Shown piece after piece: positions 14,986-21,733 of a stretch of DNA of 24,356 bases. Both the position numbers and the translations under genes were made by a program. Source of the DNA: Candidatus Rokuibacteriota bacterium (GTDB lineage: Bacteria; Methylomirabilota; Methylomirabilia; Rokubacteriales; JACPHL01); assembly GCA_016188625.1 (NCBI GenBank), contig JACPHL010000019.1, forward strand, positions 1-24,356, written 5' to 3'. Under the pieces are notes generated by a model. The model was not told where the DNA came from. It made no database searches and saw only the letters and a list, made by a program, of their open reading frames with translations. Positions within the stretch are counted from its first letter, which is position 1. Each line of letters begins with the position of its first letter.

Positions 14986-15773
14986 GCCCGGGAGGCCTCG
15001 AGGCCCAGGAGGTCCGGGAAGGTCGCCTTCTTCTTCCGCCGGTCGCTCCCCGCGGTCTTGCCCAGGGCCTCGAGGCTCCCCTCGACGTCCAGGATGTCAT
15101 CCACGATCTGGAAGGCGAGCCCGAGCCGCTCCCCGTAGGCCGTGAGGGCGGCCAGCGGCGCGGGCGCCGCCCCGGCCAGGAGGGCGCCGGTCCGGATCGC
15201 GGCCCGGATCAGGGCCCCGGTCTTCCGCGTGTGGATCTCCTCGAGGACCTCGGCCTCCACGGCCCGTCCTTCGGACTGGATGTCCACGACCTGCCCGCCG
15301 ATCATCCCCGCGGTCCCGGCGGCCTCGGTGATCTCGGCGAGCACCCGCGGGAGGATCGCCGGGTCGAGCCGGCCGTCGCGGAAGGTCTCGGCCACGAGGC
15401 GGAAGGCCAGGGTCAGCAGGGCGTCGCCCGCTAGGATGGCGATCGCCTCGCCGAAGACCTTGTGGCTGGTGGGGCGGCCCCGGCGATAGTCGTCGTCGTC
15501 CATGGCGGGGAGGTCGTCGTGGATGAGGGAGTAGGTATGGATCAGCTCGAAGGCGCAGGCGGTGGGGAGGACGTCGTCGAGCCGGCCGCCCGCGACCTCC
15601 GCCCCGGCGAGGACCAGGATGGGCCGGAGGCGCTTGCCGCCCGCGAGGACGCTGTAGCGCATCGCCTCGTGGATGGTGGGGGGGGAGGTCTCGGCGGGCG
15701 GGAGGAAGCGGGCCAGGGCCTCGTCCACCACCCGGCGCCGCTCCGCGAGGTAGGCGGGGAGATCGACTCTCAC
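14943..15773 (-). CDS. ispA: Farnesyl/geranyl diphosphate synthase, 3'-truncated
   Basis: The GTG start overlaps the xseB stop (GTGA). Residues 1-264 are a clear short-chain trans-prenyltransferase: GGKRLRPILVLAGAE, the first Asp-rich motif in LIHDDLPAMDDDDYRRGRPT (Asp86, Asp87), GQVVDIQSEG, HTRKTGALI and the second motif FQIVDDILDVEG (225-229), then GKTAGSDRRKKKATFPDLLG. It would make C15 (or C10/C20) diphosphates for isoprenoids. Normal IspA has about 295 residues; here homology stops at LLGLEASRARA and the frame ends 12 codons later inside the SufD fragment, so the last ~30 residues (terminal helices) are replaced. Both catalytic motifs survive, so activity is possible but fold stability is doubtful. 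Confidence 0.88.
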   Translation of the reverse strand: MRVDLPAYLAERRRVVDEALARFLPPAETSPPTIHEAMRYSVLAGGKRLRPILVLAGAEVAGGRLDDVLPTACAFELIHTYSLIHDDLPAMDDDDYRRGRPTSHKVFGEAIAILAGDALLTLAFRLVAETFRDGRLDPAILPRVLAEITEAAGTAGMIGGQVVDIQSEGRAVEAEVLEEIHTRKTGALIRAAIRTGALLAGAAPAPLAALTAYGERLGLAFQIVDDILDVEGSLEALGKTAGSDRRKKKATFPDLLGLEASRARASRSARGFRATT

Positions 15774-16048
15774 GCCTCCCGCTCCTCCTCCCACCCGAAC
15801 GGCTGGGGGCGGAGCAGGCCGCTCTCGTCGCGGGTGAGGACCTCGATCCGGCGCTCGACCGCCTCCAGGCACTGGCCGCAGTAGCGGACGAGGGCGATCC
15901 CCTCCTCGAAGGCCTTCAGGGACTCGTCCAGGGAGAGGGTCCCGGCCTCCAGCGTCGCCACGAGCTGCTCGAGACGGGCCAGGGCCTCCTCGAACTTCGG
16001 GAAGTCGGGCTCGGGGGCGCCGCCGGGCTCAGGCATCGGCCTGTCCAT
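15770..16048 (-). CDS. xseB: Exodeoxyribonuclease VII small subunit
   Basis: A small helical protein with the XseB signature (FPKFEEALARLEQLVATLEA then GTLSLDESLKAFEEGIALVRYC and CLEAVERRIEVL). It forms the long helical stalks that bind the large subunit. ATG 16048 is chosen because GAGGAGGT lies 11 nt upstream; GTG 16057 is too close to it and ATG 16036 is also possible. All three overlap the end of xseA, so the two subunits are translationally coupled. The C-terminal ~15 residues (LLRPQPFGWEEEREA) lie beyond the usual family end. Confidence 0.92.
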   Translation of the reverse strand: MDRPMPEPGGAPEPDFPKFEEALARLEQLVATLEAGTLSLDESLKAFEEGIALVRYCGQCLEAVERRIEVLTRDESGLLRPQPFGWEEEREA

Positions 16049-17396
16049 CGGGCTCACGGACCTCCTCGACCCGGCACCCCAGCTCCCCTTCCGACAGCCT
16101 GACCCGCACCCGCTCCCCGGGGCCGACCTGGCGGGCGCGGACGACGAGCTCGCCCGAGGGCAGGGTGCAGAGGCTGTAGCCCCGGGCCAGCACCGCCAGG
16201 GGGCTCAGGCCCTCGAGCCGCGCCGCGAGCGCCCCGATGGCCCCGCGCCGCCCCTCGAGCGACCCGCTCGCCGCGCGCCCAAGCCGGCGATGGAGCTGGT
16301 CGAGCACCTTCGCACCATGAGCCATGTTAGCCAACGGCACCCCGGGTCGCAAAGCATTTTTGGCCCGGAGATAGCGCTGGCGGGCCGAGCGATGGCCCAG
16401 GGCGAACCCGCGGCGGAGCCGGGCGGCCAGCTCGTCGAGGCGGCGCTCGGCCTCCCGGAGCGGCCGGCCGGGGTCGGTGAGGACCCGACGCCGGGCCAGC
16501 TCATCCAGCCGCTCGCCGAGCCGCCGGACCCGCTGGTCGAGGGCCCGCCGGAGCCTGGCGGCCAGGTCGGCGAGGCGCGCGAGCAGCGCCGCCTTCTCCT
16601 GGACCACCAGCTCCGCGGCCCCGGACGGGGTGGGGGCCCGGAGGTCGGCGACGAAGTCGGCGATGGTCACGTCGGTCTCATGGCCGACCGCGGAGACGAC
16701 CGGGATCTTGGAGGCGGCGATCGCCCGGGCCACCGCCTCCTCGTTGAAGGCCCAGAGATCCTCCAGCGAGCCGCCGCCCCGGGCCAGGACGAGGACGTCG
16801 AGCCCGCCCAGCCGGTTCAGCTCCTGGACCCCCTGGACGATCTCGCCGGCGGCCTCGGCGCCCTGGACCCGCACCGGGTAGATGAGGACGTGGACGTTGG
16901 CGAACCGCCGCCGGACGATCTGGAGGAAGTCCCGGACCGCGGCCCCCGTGGGGGAGGTGATCAGGCCGATCCGGCGCGAGAGGCGGGGGAGGGGGCGCTT
17001 TCTGGCCGGGTCGAACAGCCCCTCGGCGGCCAGGCGGGCCTTGAGCTGCTCGAAGGCGAGCTGGAGCGCGCCGAGCCCCTTGGGCTCCAGGATCTCGCAG
17101 ACGAGCTGGTAGTCGCCCTTGGGGCCGTAGACCTCGAGCCCCCCGAAGGCGAGGACATGGAGGCCGTCCTGGGGCTCGAACCGGAGCCGCCGGAGGCGGT
17201 TCCGGAACAGGACCGCCCGGATCTGGGCGTTCTCGTCCTTCAGGGTGAAGTAGACGTGCCCCGAGCCGGGGGCCCGGAGGTTCGAGATCTCCCCCTCCAC
17301 CCAGAGCCCGCCGAAGGCGGACTCGAGGCGCTCCTGGATCTGCCGGGTCAGCTCGGAGACGGTGAGGACCCGTCGCCCGGGCTCGGGGAGGGACAT
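16029..17396 (-). CDS. xseA: Exodeoxyribonuclease VII large subunit
   Basis: The 455-residue protein has an N-terminal OB-fold DNA-binding domain (residues ~10-110, VSELTRQIQERLESAFGGLWVEGEISN, HVYFTLKDENAQIRAVLFR), the catalytic domain (RIGLITSPTGAAVRDFLQIV, LDVLVLARGGGSLEDLWAFN, VVSAVGHETDVTIADFVAD, RAPTPSGAAELVV) and the long helical C-terminal region ending in the conserved LSPLAVLARGYSL. It degrades single-stranded DNA processively to short oligonucleotides. The ATG follows the folD stop by one base. An AT-richer stretch with unusual codons (about 16313-16372) lies in the helical part but keeps the frame. Confidence 0.95.
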   Translation of the reverse strand: MSLPEPGRRVLTVSELTRQIQERLESAFGGLWVEGEISNLRAPGSGHVYFTLKDENAQIRAVLFRNRLRRLRFEPQDGLHVLAFGGLEVYGPKGDYQLVCEILEPKGLGALQLAFEQLKARLAAEGLFDPARKRPLPRLSRRIGLITSPTGAAVRDFLQIVRRRFANVHVLIYPVRVQGAEAAGEIVQGVQELNRLGGLDVLVLARGGGSLEDLWAFNEEAVARAIAASKIPVVSAVGHETDVTIADFVADLRAPTPSGAAELVVQEKAALLARLADLAARLRRALDQRVRRLGERLDELARRRVLTDPGRPLREAERRLDELAARLRRGFALGHRSARQRYLRAKNALRPGVPLANMAHGAKVLDQLHRRLGRAASGSLEGRRGAIGALAARLEGLSPLAVLARGYSLCTLPSGELVVRARQVGPGERVRVRLSEGELGCRVEEVREPDGQADA

Positions 17397-17397
17397 C

Positions 17398-18252
17398 CTA
17401 GGCCAGCCCGGCCTGGCGCGTGGCCGCCAGCAGGGTGTTCCGCATCAGCATCGCCACCGTCATGGGGCCCACCCCCCCGGGGACCGGCGTGAGGGCGGAG
17501 GCCCGCTGGCTGACGGAGTCGAACTCCACGTCCCCGACCAGCTTCCCGGAGGAGAGCCGATTGATCCCCACGTCGATCACGACCGCGTCGGGGCGGACCA
17601 TCTCGCCCGTGATGACCTGCGGGCGTCCGGCGGCCACGGCCAGCAGCTCGGCCCGGCGGGTGTGCGCGGCGAGGTCGCGGGTGCGGGTGTGGCAGATCGC
17701 CACGGTCGCGTGCCGGGCCAGGAGGAGGTGGGCGAGGGGCTTCCCCACGATCCGCGAGCGGCCGACCACCACCGCCTCCATCCCCTTCAGCTCGATCCCG
17801 TAGTGGTCGAGGAGCTCCATCACGCCGGCGGGGGTGCACGGGACGACGGTGGGGGAGCCGGCCAGGAGGCGGCCGAGGTTGTAGGGGTGGAAGCCGTCCA
17901 CGTCCTTGGCCGGGTCCATGGCGTCCAGGACCCGCCCCTCGTCGAGGCCGGCCGGCAAGGGGAGCTGGAGGAGGATGCCGTGGACGCCCCGGTCGGCGTT
18001 CAGCTCCCGGATCAGGGCGAGCAGGTCGGCCTCGCCGAGCCCCTGGGGGTAGAGGTGGTCGCGCGCGGCGATCCCCACCTCCTGGCAGGCGGCGCGCTTC
18101 CGCCCGACGTAGATCTTGGAGGCCGGGTCCTCGCCGACCAGGACGACGGCGAGGGTCGGGGTGACCCCCCGCGCCCTCGCGGCCTCCACCTCGGCCTTGA
18201 CGGTCCCCAGCACCCGGGCGGCGACCGCCTTGCCGTCAAACACCTGCGCCAT
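17398..18252 (-). CDS. folD: Bifunctional methylenetetrahydrofolate dehydrogenase/cyclohydrolase
   Basis: The 284-residue FolD has the family motifs VLVGEDPASKIYVGRKRAA (catalytic Tyr48 and Lys52), GVHGILLQLPLP, DVDGFHPYNLGRL, PCTPAGVMELLDHYGI, VVVGRSRIVGKPLAHLLL (NADP-binding) and the C-terminal LTPVPGGVGPMTVAMLMRNT. It interconverts 5,10-methylene- and 10-formyl-tetrahydrofolate for one-carbon metabolism. GAGGGGGAG lies before the ATG. It is separated from ymdB by a strong terminator yet runs straight into xseA (1-nt gap), so it is probably the first gene of the folD-xseA-xseB-ispA unit. I see no clear promoter in the short gap. Confidence 0.97.
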   Translation of the reverse strand: MAQVFDGKAVAARVLGTVKAEVEAARARGVTPTLAVVLVGEDPASKIYVGRKRAACQEVGIAARDHLYPQGLGEADLLALIRELNADRGVHGILLQLPLPAGLDEGRVLDAMDPAKDVDGFHPYNLGRLLAGSPTVVPCTPAGVMELLDHYGIELKGMEAVVVGRSRIVGKPLAHLLLARHATVAICHTRTRDLAAHTRRAELLAVAAGRPQVITGEMVRPDAVVIDVGINRLSSGKLVGDVEFDSVSQRASALTPVPGGVGPMTVAMLMRNTLLAATRQAGLA

Positions 18253-18283
18253 CCCCGCTCCCCCTCAGGCCGACCACCGGCCG

Positions 18284-18306
18284 AAAAAAAGGGGGGCCGT
18301 GCCCCC
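18284..18306 (-). terminator. Rho-independent terminator after ymdB
   Basis: On the minus strand GGGGGC, loop ACG and GCCCCC are followed by a C and seven T residues (the A-run at 18284-18290 on the plus strand). It begins 25 nt after the ymdB stop and should end the rny-ymdB transcript before folD. Confidence 0.85.
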
Positions 18307-18330
18307 TGCCCCTCGCGGCATCGGCCGGCC

Positions 18331-19125
18331 TCAGGCGACGGGCAGGTCCACCTGGAGCCGGCGAATCTCGAGGGCCCGCCCGGTCTCGGGATCCACCCGC
18401 ACCACCGCGCCCTGGAGGCGGGTCGGCCCCCTGGCCGGCTCGAAGCGCGCGGGCATCTGCGAGACGAACCGCTGGATGGCGATCTCCTTGGCGATCCCGA
18501 TGACCGAGTCCACGGGGCCCGTCAGGCCGAGATCGGTGCAGTAGGCGGTCCCGGCGGGCAGGATGCGCTCGTCGGCGGTCTGGACGTGGCTGTGAGTCCC
18601 GAGGACCGCCGAGGCCCGGCCGTCGAGGTACCAGCCCATGGCCTGCTTCTCTGAGGTAGCCTCCCCGTGCATGTCCACGACGATCACCGGGGTCTCCTCC
18701 CGGAGGCGGGGGAGCTCCTCGTCCGCCTTCCGGAACGGGCAGTCCAGGGTCGGCATGAAGATCCGCCCCATGAGGTTCAGCACCCCCACCTTGTGGGCGC
18801 CGGCCTTCAGCACCACGGCCCCGACCCCGGGGGTGCCGGGCGGATAGTTGGCGGGCCGTAGGAGGCAGTTCTCCTTGGTGATGAACTCCACGATCTCCTT
18901 CTTGTCCCAGATGTGGTTCCCCGAGGTGAGGACGTCCACGCCGCCGTCCAAGAGGGCCCGGGCGATCGGGGGCGTCACGCCCGCGCCGCCGGCGGCGTTC
19001 TCGACGTTGGCGATGGTGAAGTCCACGTCGTACTCGGCCTTGAGCTGGGGCAGGAGGCCGAAGACCGCCTTCCGCCCCGGCTCGCCGAAGACGTCGCCGA
19101 TCATGAGGAGGGTCAGACGGCTCAC
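18331..19125 (-). CDS. ymdB: YmdB-family metallophosphoesterase (TIGR00282)
   Basis: The 264-residue enzyme is a binuclear-metal phosphodiesterase like B. subtilis YmdB, which acts on 2',3'-cyclic nucleotides. Metal-binding motifs are intact: MIGDVFGEPGR (Asp11), NVENAAGGAG (Glu42, Asn43), TSGNHIWDKKE (Asn70, His71), VVDMHGEATSEKQAMGWYLD and LGTHSHVQTADERIL. The GTG start overlaps the rny stop (GTGA), so it is coupled to RNase Y. The rny-ymdB pair is widely conserved and suggests a role in clearing or sensing RNA-decay products. No signal peptide is present. Confidence 0.95.
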   Translation of the reverse strand: MSRLTLLMIGDVFGEPGRKAVFGLLPQLKAEYDVDFTIANVENAAGGAGVTPPIARALLDGGVDVLTSGNHIWDKKEIVEFITKENCLLRPANYPPGTPGVGAVVLKAGAHKVGVLNLMGRIFMPTLDCPFRKADEELPRLREETPVIVVDMHGEATSEKQAMGWYLDGRASAVLGTHSHVQTADERILPAGTAYCTDLGLTGPVDSVIGIAKEIAIQRFVSQMPARFEPARGPTRLQGAVVRVDPETGRALEIRRLQVDLPVA

Positions 19126-20693
19126 CGGGCGTACTCCACCGCCCGCGTCTCCCGGATCACCGTCACCTTGATGTGACCGGGGTACTGCATCTCGCCCTGG
19201 ATGCGCTTGGAGATCTCCTTGGCGAGCTGATGGGTCTCGAGGTCCGAGACCAGGTCGGACTTGGCGATGATCCGGAGCTCCCGCCCCGCCTGGATGGCGT
19301 AGGCCGCGTCCACCCCCTTGAAGGAGCGGGCGATCTCCTCCATCTTGGACACCCGCTTGATGTAGCTCTCCAGCACGTCGCGCCGGGCGCCGGGGCGCGC
19401 CGCCGAGATCCCGTCGGCGGCCTCGACCAGGATGGCCTCCACCGTCTCGGGCTCGGCGTTGTCGTGGCCGGCCAGGATGGTGTTGAGCACGGCCTTGGGC
19501 TCGCTGTACTTGGTCAGGACCTCCACGGACAGCTCGACGTGGGTCCCCTCCTGCTCGTGGGTCAGGGCCTTGCCGATGTCGTGGAGGAGCCCGCAGCGCT
19601 TGGCGAGCTTGACGTCGGCCCCGACCTCGGCCGCCATCATCCCGGCCAGCCAGGCCACCTCCTTACTGTGCTGGAGGCAGTTCTGGCCGTAGGAGGTCCG
19701 GTACTTGAGCCGCCCGACCAGCTTGACCAGCTCGGGGTGGAACCCGTGGACCCCGACCTCGAAGCAGGCCTTCTCCCCCTCCTCCTTGAGCATCTGGTCC
19801 ACGTCCTTCTTGACCTTCTCCACCACCTCCTCGATCCGGGCGGGGTGGATGCGCCCGTCGGCGATCAGCCGCTGCAGGGCCAGCCGCGCGACCTCCCGCC
19901 GCAGCGGATCGTAGGCCGAGATGATGACCGCCTCGGGGGTATCGTCCACGATGAGGTCCACCCCCGTGGCCAGCTCCAGGGCGCGGATGTTGCGGCCCTC
20001 GCGGCCGATGATGCGCCCCTTCATGTCGTCCGAGGGCAGGTCCACGATGGAGACCGCCGTCTCCACGCAGTAGTCGGGGGCGAGGCGCTGGATGGAGGTC
20101 GCCAGGACCTCCCGCGCCTTCCGCTCGGCGCTCTCGCGGGCCTCCTCCTCGAGGCGCATCCCGAGGAGGACCGCCTCGCGCCGGGCCTCCTCCTCCATCT
20201 GGGCGAGGAGCTGCCGCTTGGCCTCCTCGGCGGTCATCCCGGCGGTCCGCTCCAGCTGGCGACGCTGCTCCTCCAGGAGCCCCTGGTAGCGCGCCTCCAG
20301 CTCCGCCGCCGTCTTCTGCCTGGTCTCGAGCTCCCGCTCCCGCGCCTGGTACTCCCTATCCCGTCGGTCCAGCTGGTCCAGACGCCGGGTGACCTGCTCC
20401 TCCTTCTGGAGGAGCCTCCGCTCGATGGCCTGGATCTCCTTCTGACGCTCCCGGATCTCCTTCTCGAGGTCCGTCCGGGCCTTGAGCACCAGCTCCTTGG
20501 CCTCGATGGAGGCGTCCCGCCGCTTGACCTCGGCCTCGCGGCCCGCCTCCTCGAGGATCCGCCGGGCCTGATCCTTGGTCGCCCCGATCTGCCGGGCGAT
20601 CAGCTGCCTACCGATCCATACCCCCCCCACCAGGGAGAAGGCGCCTACAACCACCACGATCAACACCACCACGATCGTATCCAGGGTCGTCAC
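19122..20693 (-). CDS. rny: Ribonuclease Y
   Basis: A full-length 523-residue RNase Y: an N-terminal membrane anchor (about residues 6-25, TIVVVLIVVVVGAFSLVGG), a long charged coiled coil (about 40-200), a KH RNA-binding domain with GRIIGREGRNIR (226-237), and an HD phosphohydrolase domain with His342 and the His371-Asp372 pair in LLHDIGKALTHE. It is the membrane-bound endoribonuclease that starts mRNA decay. The start is GTG with AGGGGAG directly upstream. Its promoter at 20811-20839 gives an unusually long leader (~110 nt) of lower GC, the only long leader in the window. Confidence 0.97.
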   Translation of the reverse strand: MTTLDTIVVVLIVVVVGAFSLVGGVWIGRQLIARQIGATKDQARRILEEAGREAEVKRRDASIEAKELVLKARTDLEKEIRERQKEIQAIERRLLQKEEQVTRRLDQLDRRDREYQARERELETRQKTAAELEARYQGLLEEQRRQLERTAGMTAEEAKRQLLAQMEEEARREAVLLGMRLEEEARESAERKAREVLATSIQRLAPDYCVETAVSIVDLPSDDMKGRIIGREGRNIRALELATGVDLIVDDTPEAVIISAYDPLRREVARLALQRLIADGRIHPARIEEVVEKVKKDVDQMLKEEGEKACFEVGVHGFHPELVKLVGRLKYRTSYGQNCLQHSKEVAWLAGMMAAEVGADVKLAKRCGLLHDIGKALTHEQEGTHVELSVEVLTKYSEPKAVLNTILAGHDNAEPETVEAILVEAADGISAARPGARRDVLESYIKRVSKMEEIARSFKGVDAAYAIQAGRELRIIAKSDLVSDLETHQLAKEISKRIQGEMQYPGHIKVTVIRETRAVEYAR

Positions 20694-20810
20694 CTCCCCT
20701 CACCCTCTGCCAGGGAGACCCCGTGCACGCCTGGGTCGGAGTAAGTTGTGAATCCGTCGGCCACATGGCTCGCAGTTGGAAACGCAATTGGAAACGGTTG
20801 AATTCAAATC

Positions 20811-20839
20811 AGTTTAGGGCAATAAGGACAGGGTGTCAA
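20811..20839 (-). promoter_or_regulatory. Promoter for rny-ymdB
   Basis: TTGACA (20834-20839) and TAAACT (20811-20816) on the minus strand are 17 nt apart, near consensus. It lies just downstream of the 6S RNA terminator, so rny has its own transcription start near 20804. Confidence 0.75.
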
Positions 20840-20854
20840 GAAAGGAAAATCCCC

Positions 20855-20887
20855 AAAAAGAAGGGCGGGGAGCCTTTCTCCCCGCCC
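20855..20887 (-). terminator. Rho-independent terminator of the 6S RNA unit
   Basis: On the minus strand GGGCGGGGAG, a 5-nt loop and CTCCCCGCCC form a perfect 10-bp stem (20863-20887) followed by TTCTTTTT. It ends the transcript that starts at the 21100-21129 promoter. Confidence 0.9.
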
Positions 20888-20892
20888 CGCCA

Positions 20893-21093
20893 AATTCCCC
20901 GCCGCTACCGTGTGCCCCGGCGTTTTCGAACCTGGATGATCCAGGTGGGCGCTATGTAGGAGGGCTTTAGGCTTCCCCTTCTAGGAGGGGCCTGCACACC
21001 ACCCTCGCACTCAAGCCCCCTTGTCGTTTCGATTGAGGCTCGAAACTTACCCTGACATCACGCGTAGCCGCAGGGAAGCTCGATCCCGAACCT
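20893..21093 (-). ncRNA. ssrS: 6S RNA (SsrS-like) gene
   Basis: Downstream of zapA, the classic 6S locus, a transcript of about 200 nt is framed by its own promoter and terminator. Its ends form a long closing stem: TTCCCTGCGGCTAC near 21078-21065 pairs with GTAGCGGCGGGGAA near 20908-20895. The span between the stem ends is about 184 nt, close to the 184 nt of E. coli 6S. The 3' half resembles E. coli: GAAGCCTAAAG corresponds to GAAGCCTTAAA, and the CACCTGGATCATCCAGG hairpin corresponds to the E. coli CACCTTGAACC hairpin. A GTTTCGA/TCGAAAC hairpin lies in the 5' half. 6S RNA mimics an open promoter and binds sigma70 RNA polymerase. Confidence 0.8.
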
Positions 21094-21099
21094 CCACCC

Positions 21100-21129
21100 C
21101 TATTAAGCCACGACCGGCCGACCCGTCAA
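21100..21129 (-). promoter_or_regulatory. Promoter for the 6S RNA
   Basis: TTGACG (21124-21129) and TAATAG (21100-21105) on the minus strand are 18 nt apart. Start of transcription is expected near 21093. A run of seven T residues on the minus strand lies just upstream of the -35 box. Confidence 0.65.
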
Positions 21130-21160
21130 GGAAAAAAACGGTACGTCCGAGCCCCCGCGC

Positions 21161-21206
21161 GGGAGGCGTCGGCCCCGAGCGGAACGTTAAGCGGAGCGGC
21201 GCGGGT
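21161..21206 (+). repeat. Dispersed repeat, copy C (46-bp module only)
   Basis: These 46 bases are an exact inverted match to 9042-9087 of copy B. The other modules and the second inverted end are not found nearby. It lies about 20 bp beyond the zapA stop codon and just upstream of the 6S promoter. Confidence 0.85.
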
Positions 21207-21225
21207 CCCCGCGAAGAAAAACGCC

Positions 21226-21446
21226 TCAGCCGCTCACCGTCCGCTCCAGGAGGGCGATGAGGGCGTCCACCCGCCCCGCCACCTGGTCCTGATCCTCGCG
21301 GGCGCGGAAGAGCTCGTCCACGATGTGCAGGCCGGCCAGGACCGACAGGCGCATCGGTTCCTTCACCCCGGCCCCCCGGCGCAGCTCCTGGATCTTCCCC
21401 TCCAGCGTTGCCCCAGGATCTCGATCTCGGCCCGTCCCGCGTCCAT
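21226..21446 (-). pseudogene. zapA: zapA remnant with internal deletion and frameshift
   Basis: From ATG 21446 the frame reads MDAGRAEIEILGQR, the normal ZapA start, then goes out of frame and stops early. In a second frame the same strand gives LEGKIQELRRGAG, then KEPMRLSVLAGLHIVDELFR and VDALIALLERTVSG to the TGA at 21226, the typical ZapA C-terminal half. The total (221 nt) is not a multiple of three and is about 70-80 nt shorter than a usual ~95-residue zapA. The segment after the first strand is missing. ZapA cross-links FtsZ filaments. The second half has no good start of its own. The locus (between a zapB-like gene and 6S RNA) is the expected one. Confidence 0.75.
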
Positions 21447-21448
21447 GG

Positions 21449-21733
21449 TCACACCCCCAGCCGCTCGATCTCTTTGAGGATCCCCTCGACCTGGGCCAAG
21501 AGCTCCTCCCGCTCCTTGAGGAGGCGGCGGTGGTCCGCCTCCAGCTGGGCGAGGCCGGCGAGCCGCGCCCGGAGCTCCCCGAGTTCGCGCCCCTGGGCCT
21601 CCAGCTGCTGGAGGAGCTCGGCGTTCTCGCGCTCGAGCCGGGCCCGCTCCCCCCGCAGGGTCTCGATCAGCTCGACGGCCCGCTGGACGTGCTGCTCCAG
21701 GAGCCCCAGGCGCTCCAGCGGGGTCGCCATCAT
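21449..21733 (-). CDS. ZapB-like coiled-coil protein
   Basis: The 94-residue protein is almost entirely one coiled coil (LERLGLLEQHVQRAVELIETL through KEREELLAQVEGILKEIERL), with regular Leu heptads. The ATG overlaps the pheT stop (ATGA), so it is coupled to pheT, and it ends just before zapA. Small coiled-coil proteins at this place are usually annotated as ZapB-like division factors or simply hypothetical. The assignment rests on position and coiled-coil form, not on a conserved motif. Confidence 0.7.
   Translation of the reverse strand: MMATPLERLGLLEQHVQRAVELIETLRGERARLERENAELLQQLEAQGRELGELRARLAGLAQLEADHRRLLKEREELLAQVEGILKEIERLGV

Noticed and set aside
19173-20744. Plus-strand open frame of the same length as rny
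   Set aside because: It mirrors the RNase Y gene on the opposite strand and has repetitive Leu/Gly/Asp composition; RNase Y motifs are unequivocal.
20920-20945. GGTTCGAAA resembling a tRNA or tmRNA T arm
   Set aside because: The flanking bases cannot form the 5-bp T stem and no acceptor stem or CCA is found; it belongs to the 6S RNA 3' hairpin region.
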